Source of the DNA: Hyphomicrobiales bacterium
Lineage (GTDB): Bacteria > Pseudomonadota > Alphaproteobacteria > Rhizobiales > Xanthobacteraceae
Length of the DNA stretch: 64,000 bases
Assembly: GCA_016185205.1 (NCBI GenBank)
Contig: JACPOA010000032.1
Span: 1-64,000, forward strand
Reading direction: 5' to 3'
A model generated the notes under the pieces. The model had not been told where the DNA came from, searched no databases, and worked only from the letters and a program-made list of their open reading frames with translations. Below are positions 62,820 to 64,000 of the stretch, one piece after another. Position 1 is the first letter of the stretch. Each line of letters starts with the position of its first letter. The position numbers were made by a program, and so were the translations under genes.

Positions 62820-63647
62820 ATGCTCGGCGCCCTCATCATCGTTTTTCGCGAAGTCATCGAAGCCGGGCTGATCGTCGGCATCGTGATGGCGGCGACGCGC
62901 GGTGTCGCCGGGCGCGGGCGCTGGGTCAGTATCGGCATTGCCGGCGGTGTTGCCGGCGCCGGCGTCGTCGCCGTCTTCGCCGGTGGCATCTCGCAGGCCT
63001 TCGAAGGCGCCGGCCAGGAACTATTCAACGCCAGCATCCTCGCCGTCGCCGTAGTCATGCTGATGTGGCACAACGCCTGGATGGCGCGGCACGGCCGCGA
63101 GATCGCCAAGGAGATGCGCAACGTCGGCACGGCGGTGAGCCAAGGCGCGCGGCCGCTCACCGCGCTGGCGATCGTGGTCGGGCTGGCGGTGCTGCGCGAA
63201 GGTTCGGAAGTGGTGTTGTTCCTCTACGGCATATTGGCGTCCGGCACCTCGGGCGGCGCGCTGCTCACCGGTGGCTTGCTCGGCATCGCCGCCGGCGCCG
63301 CCTTCACGGCGCTGACCTATTTCGGCCTGCTGGCAATCCCCAGCCGCTATATTTTCTCGGTCACCAGTTGGCTGATCGCGCTGCTCGCCGCCGGCATGGC
63401 GTCGCAGTCCGTGCAATTCCTCAACAATGCCGGGCTGCTGGTCGCGCTCGACAGTACCGTCTGGGATACCTCATGGCTGCTGTCGGAAGGCAGCCTGTTC
63501 GGCAAGATGCTGCATGCGCTGATCGGCTATACCGAACGGCCGAGCGAAATGCAGCTCATGGTCTATATCGCGACCCTGTTGGCGATGTTCCTGCTGATGC
63601 GGTTCGCGCGCCCATCGCCGCGCCAGCACGTCGCCGCCGCGGAATAA
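62820..63647 (+). CDS. FTR1 family high-affinity iron permease
   Basis: A 275-residue inner-membrane protein with about seven hydrophobic helices. Both conserved REXXE motifs are present: REVIEAGLI near residue 10 and REGSEVVLF near residue 127, which coordinate iron. It is the bacterial FTR1/EfeU/FtrC-type permease. With the cupredoxin gene just upstream it makes the core of an FtrBC-type uptake system; ftrA (P19-like) and ftrD (ferredoxin-like) are not in the window. Ends at the convergent regulator gene, with one base between. Confidence 0.93.
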   Translation: MLGALIIVFREVIEAGLIVGIVMAATRGVAGRGRWVSIGIAGGVAGAGVVAVFAGGISQAFEGAGQELFNASILAVAVVMLMWHNAWMARHGREIAKEMRNVGTAVSQGARPLTALAIVVGLAVLREGSEVVLFLYGILASGTSGGALLTGGLLGIAAGAAFTALTYFGLLAIPSRYIFSVTSWLIALLAAGMASQSVQFLNNAGLLVALDSTVWDTSWLLSEGSLFGKMLHALIGYTERPSEMQLMVYIATLLAMFLLMRFARPSPRQHVAAAE

Positions 63648-63935
63648 TCAGCGCCGTCTTCCAGCTAATGCCGCGAAGGCCGCATCGGGCGCGCTGTCGA
63701 TCAGTTTGAGCAGCGCGCGCGCCGGCCCCCGCGGCGAGCGCTTGCCCTGCTCCCAGTTGCGCACGGTCTCGATCGGCACCTCGATCTTTGCGGCGAAGGC
63801 CGCCTGGGTAAGCCCGCAGCGCGCGCGCACATGGCGCACGAAGGCCGCCGGATCGTCGTGATCGATGGTCCGTTCATGACCGTCGGGCATGATTTCGACG
63901 ATCCGCCCGTCGGCCTTCAGCCGCACCCGCATCAT
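63648..63935 (-). CDS. XRE-family transcriptional regulator or orphan antitoxin
   Basis: A 95-residue protein (start at 63935 or the next codon, 63932). The N-terminus MMRVRLKADGRIVEIMPDGHERTI is followed by a helix-turn-helix (LTQAAFAAKIEVPIETVRNWEQGKRSPRGPARALLKLI), as in the short HigA/NadS-like regulators that repress their own toxin operon. No toxin gene is visible in the remaining 65 bp of the window. The N-terminal part may extend beyond the chosen start to 63995 but lacks conservation. Confidence 0.75.
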   Translation of the reverse strand: MMRVRLKADGRIVEIMPDGHERTIDHDDPAAFVRHVRARCGLTQAAFAAKIEVPIETVRNWEQGKRSPRGPARALLKLIDSAPDAAFAALAGRRR

Positions 63936-64000
63936 GGCCGGTTCCCCATGCTCGATTGTTGTCGGCCAATGCACTAGCTGATTCGCGGGCAGCAAAAGTT

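Overview
The window reads as a chromosomal stretch from a GC-rich alphaproteobacterium of the order Hyphomicrobiales (Rhizobiales), probably near Nitrobacteraceae/Xanthobacteraceae. This rests on the gene set (divK-pleD, mipZ, eipB, clpS-clpA, DUF1489 and DUF3572 proteins, three Tad-type pilus-associated proteins, a phasin) and on dispersed palindromic repeats of a kind I associate with Bradyrhizobium-like genomes. Genus is not determined. I see no tRNA, rRNA, CRISPR array, complete insertion sequence or prophage. Most of the window is housekeeping and metabolic; the accessory signal is in small islands.

Layout. 1-3.5 kb: a polysaccharide deacetylase, then a two-gene cassette (nucleoside phosphorylase plus a GDCCVxC-type cysteine-rich protein) followed by a degenerate second copy of the deacetylase 3' end, then an outer-membrane-type protein. 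3.5-10 kb: ruvX, pyrB, a pyrC-type dihydroorotase lacking the HxH zinc motif, plsY, dprA and a lytic transglycosylase. 10-17.5 kb: topA, rnr, a NUDIX hydrolase, rpmG and a DsrE-like protein. 17.5-18.2 kb: a gene-free stretch made of consecutive hairpins. 18.2-26.8 kb: pleD and divK, DUF3572-dinB, eipB, RidA, GDPD, a DUF482 acyltransferase with an AT-rich patch, HIT and azlCD. 27-30 kb: clpA and clpS.

30-35 kb holds three TadG-like proteins, the first two sharing a nearly identical first 31 codons but different C-terminal bodies. 35-40.7 kb: phasin, D-Ala-D-Ala carboxypeptidase with a SPOR domain, a J-domain membrane protein, a VWA protein, mipZ and panC. 40.8-53.2 kb is bounded by the two subunits of a methylcrotonyl-CoA-type carboxylase (mccA at 41-43 kb, mccB at 51.6-53.2 kb). 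Between them lie a Bug-type binding protein, GYD protein, quinone reductase, cyclopropane fatty acid synthase, an SDR without its catalytic tyrosine, a restriction-nuclease-like gene of foreign composition, and two paralogous single-helix miniproteins. 53.3-60 kb: DUF1236, CsbD, GST, rhodanese, DUF599, and a queC-VUT transporter-RraA-YdcF run. 60-64 kb: a higBA toxin-antitoxin pair with a palindromic operator, two tandem aldo/keto reductases, a cupredoxin-FTR1 iron uptake pair, and an XRE regulator.

Connections: PyrB and PyrC act in pyrimidine synthesis; MccA and MccB should form one enzyme despite about 8 kb separation; DivK, PleD and MipZ serve the asymmetric cell cycle; ClpS feeds N-degrons to ClpA; QueC and the VUT transporter serve queuosine; the cupredoxin and FTR1 permease serve iron import. 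The most novel leads are the phosphorylase/GDCCVxC cassette with its duplicated flank, the hairpin array at 17.7-17.9 kb, the TadG module swap, the paralogous miniproteins, and the nuclease-like gene coupled into the mcc cluster.
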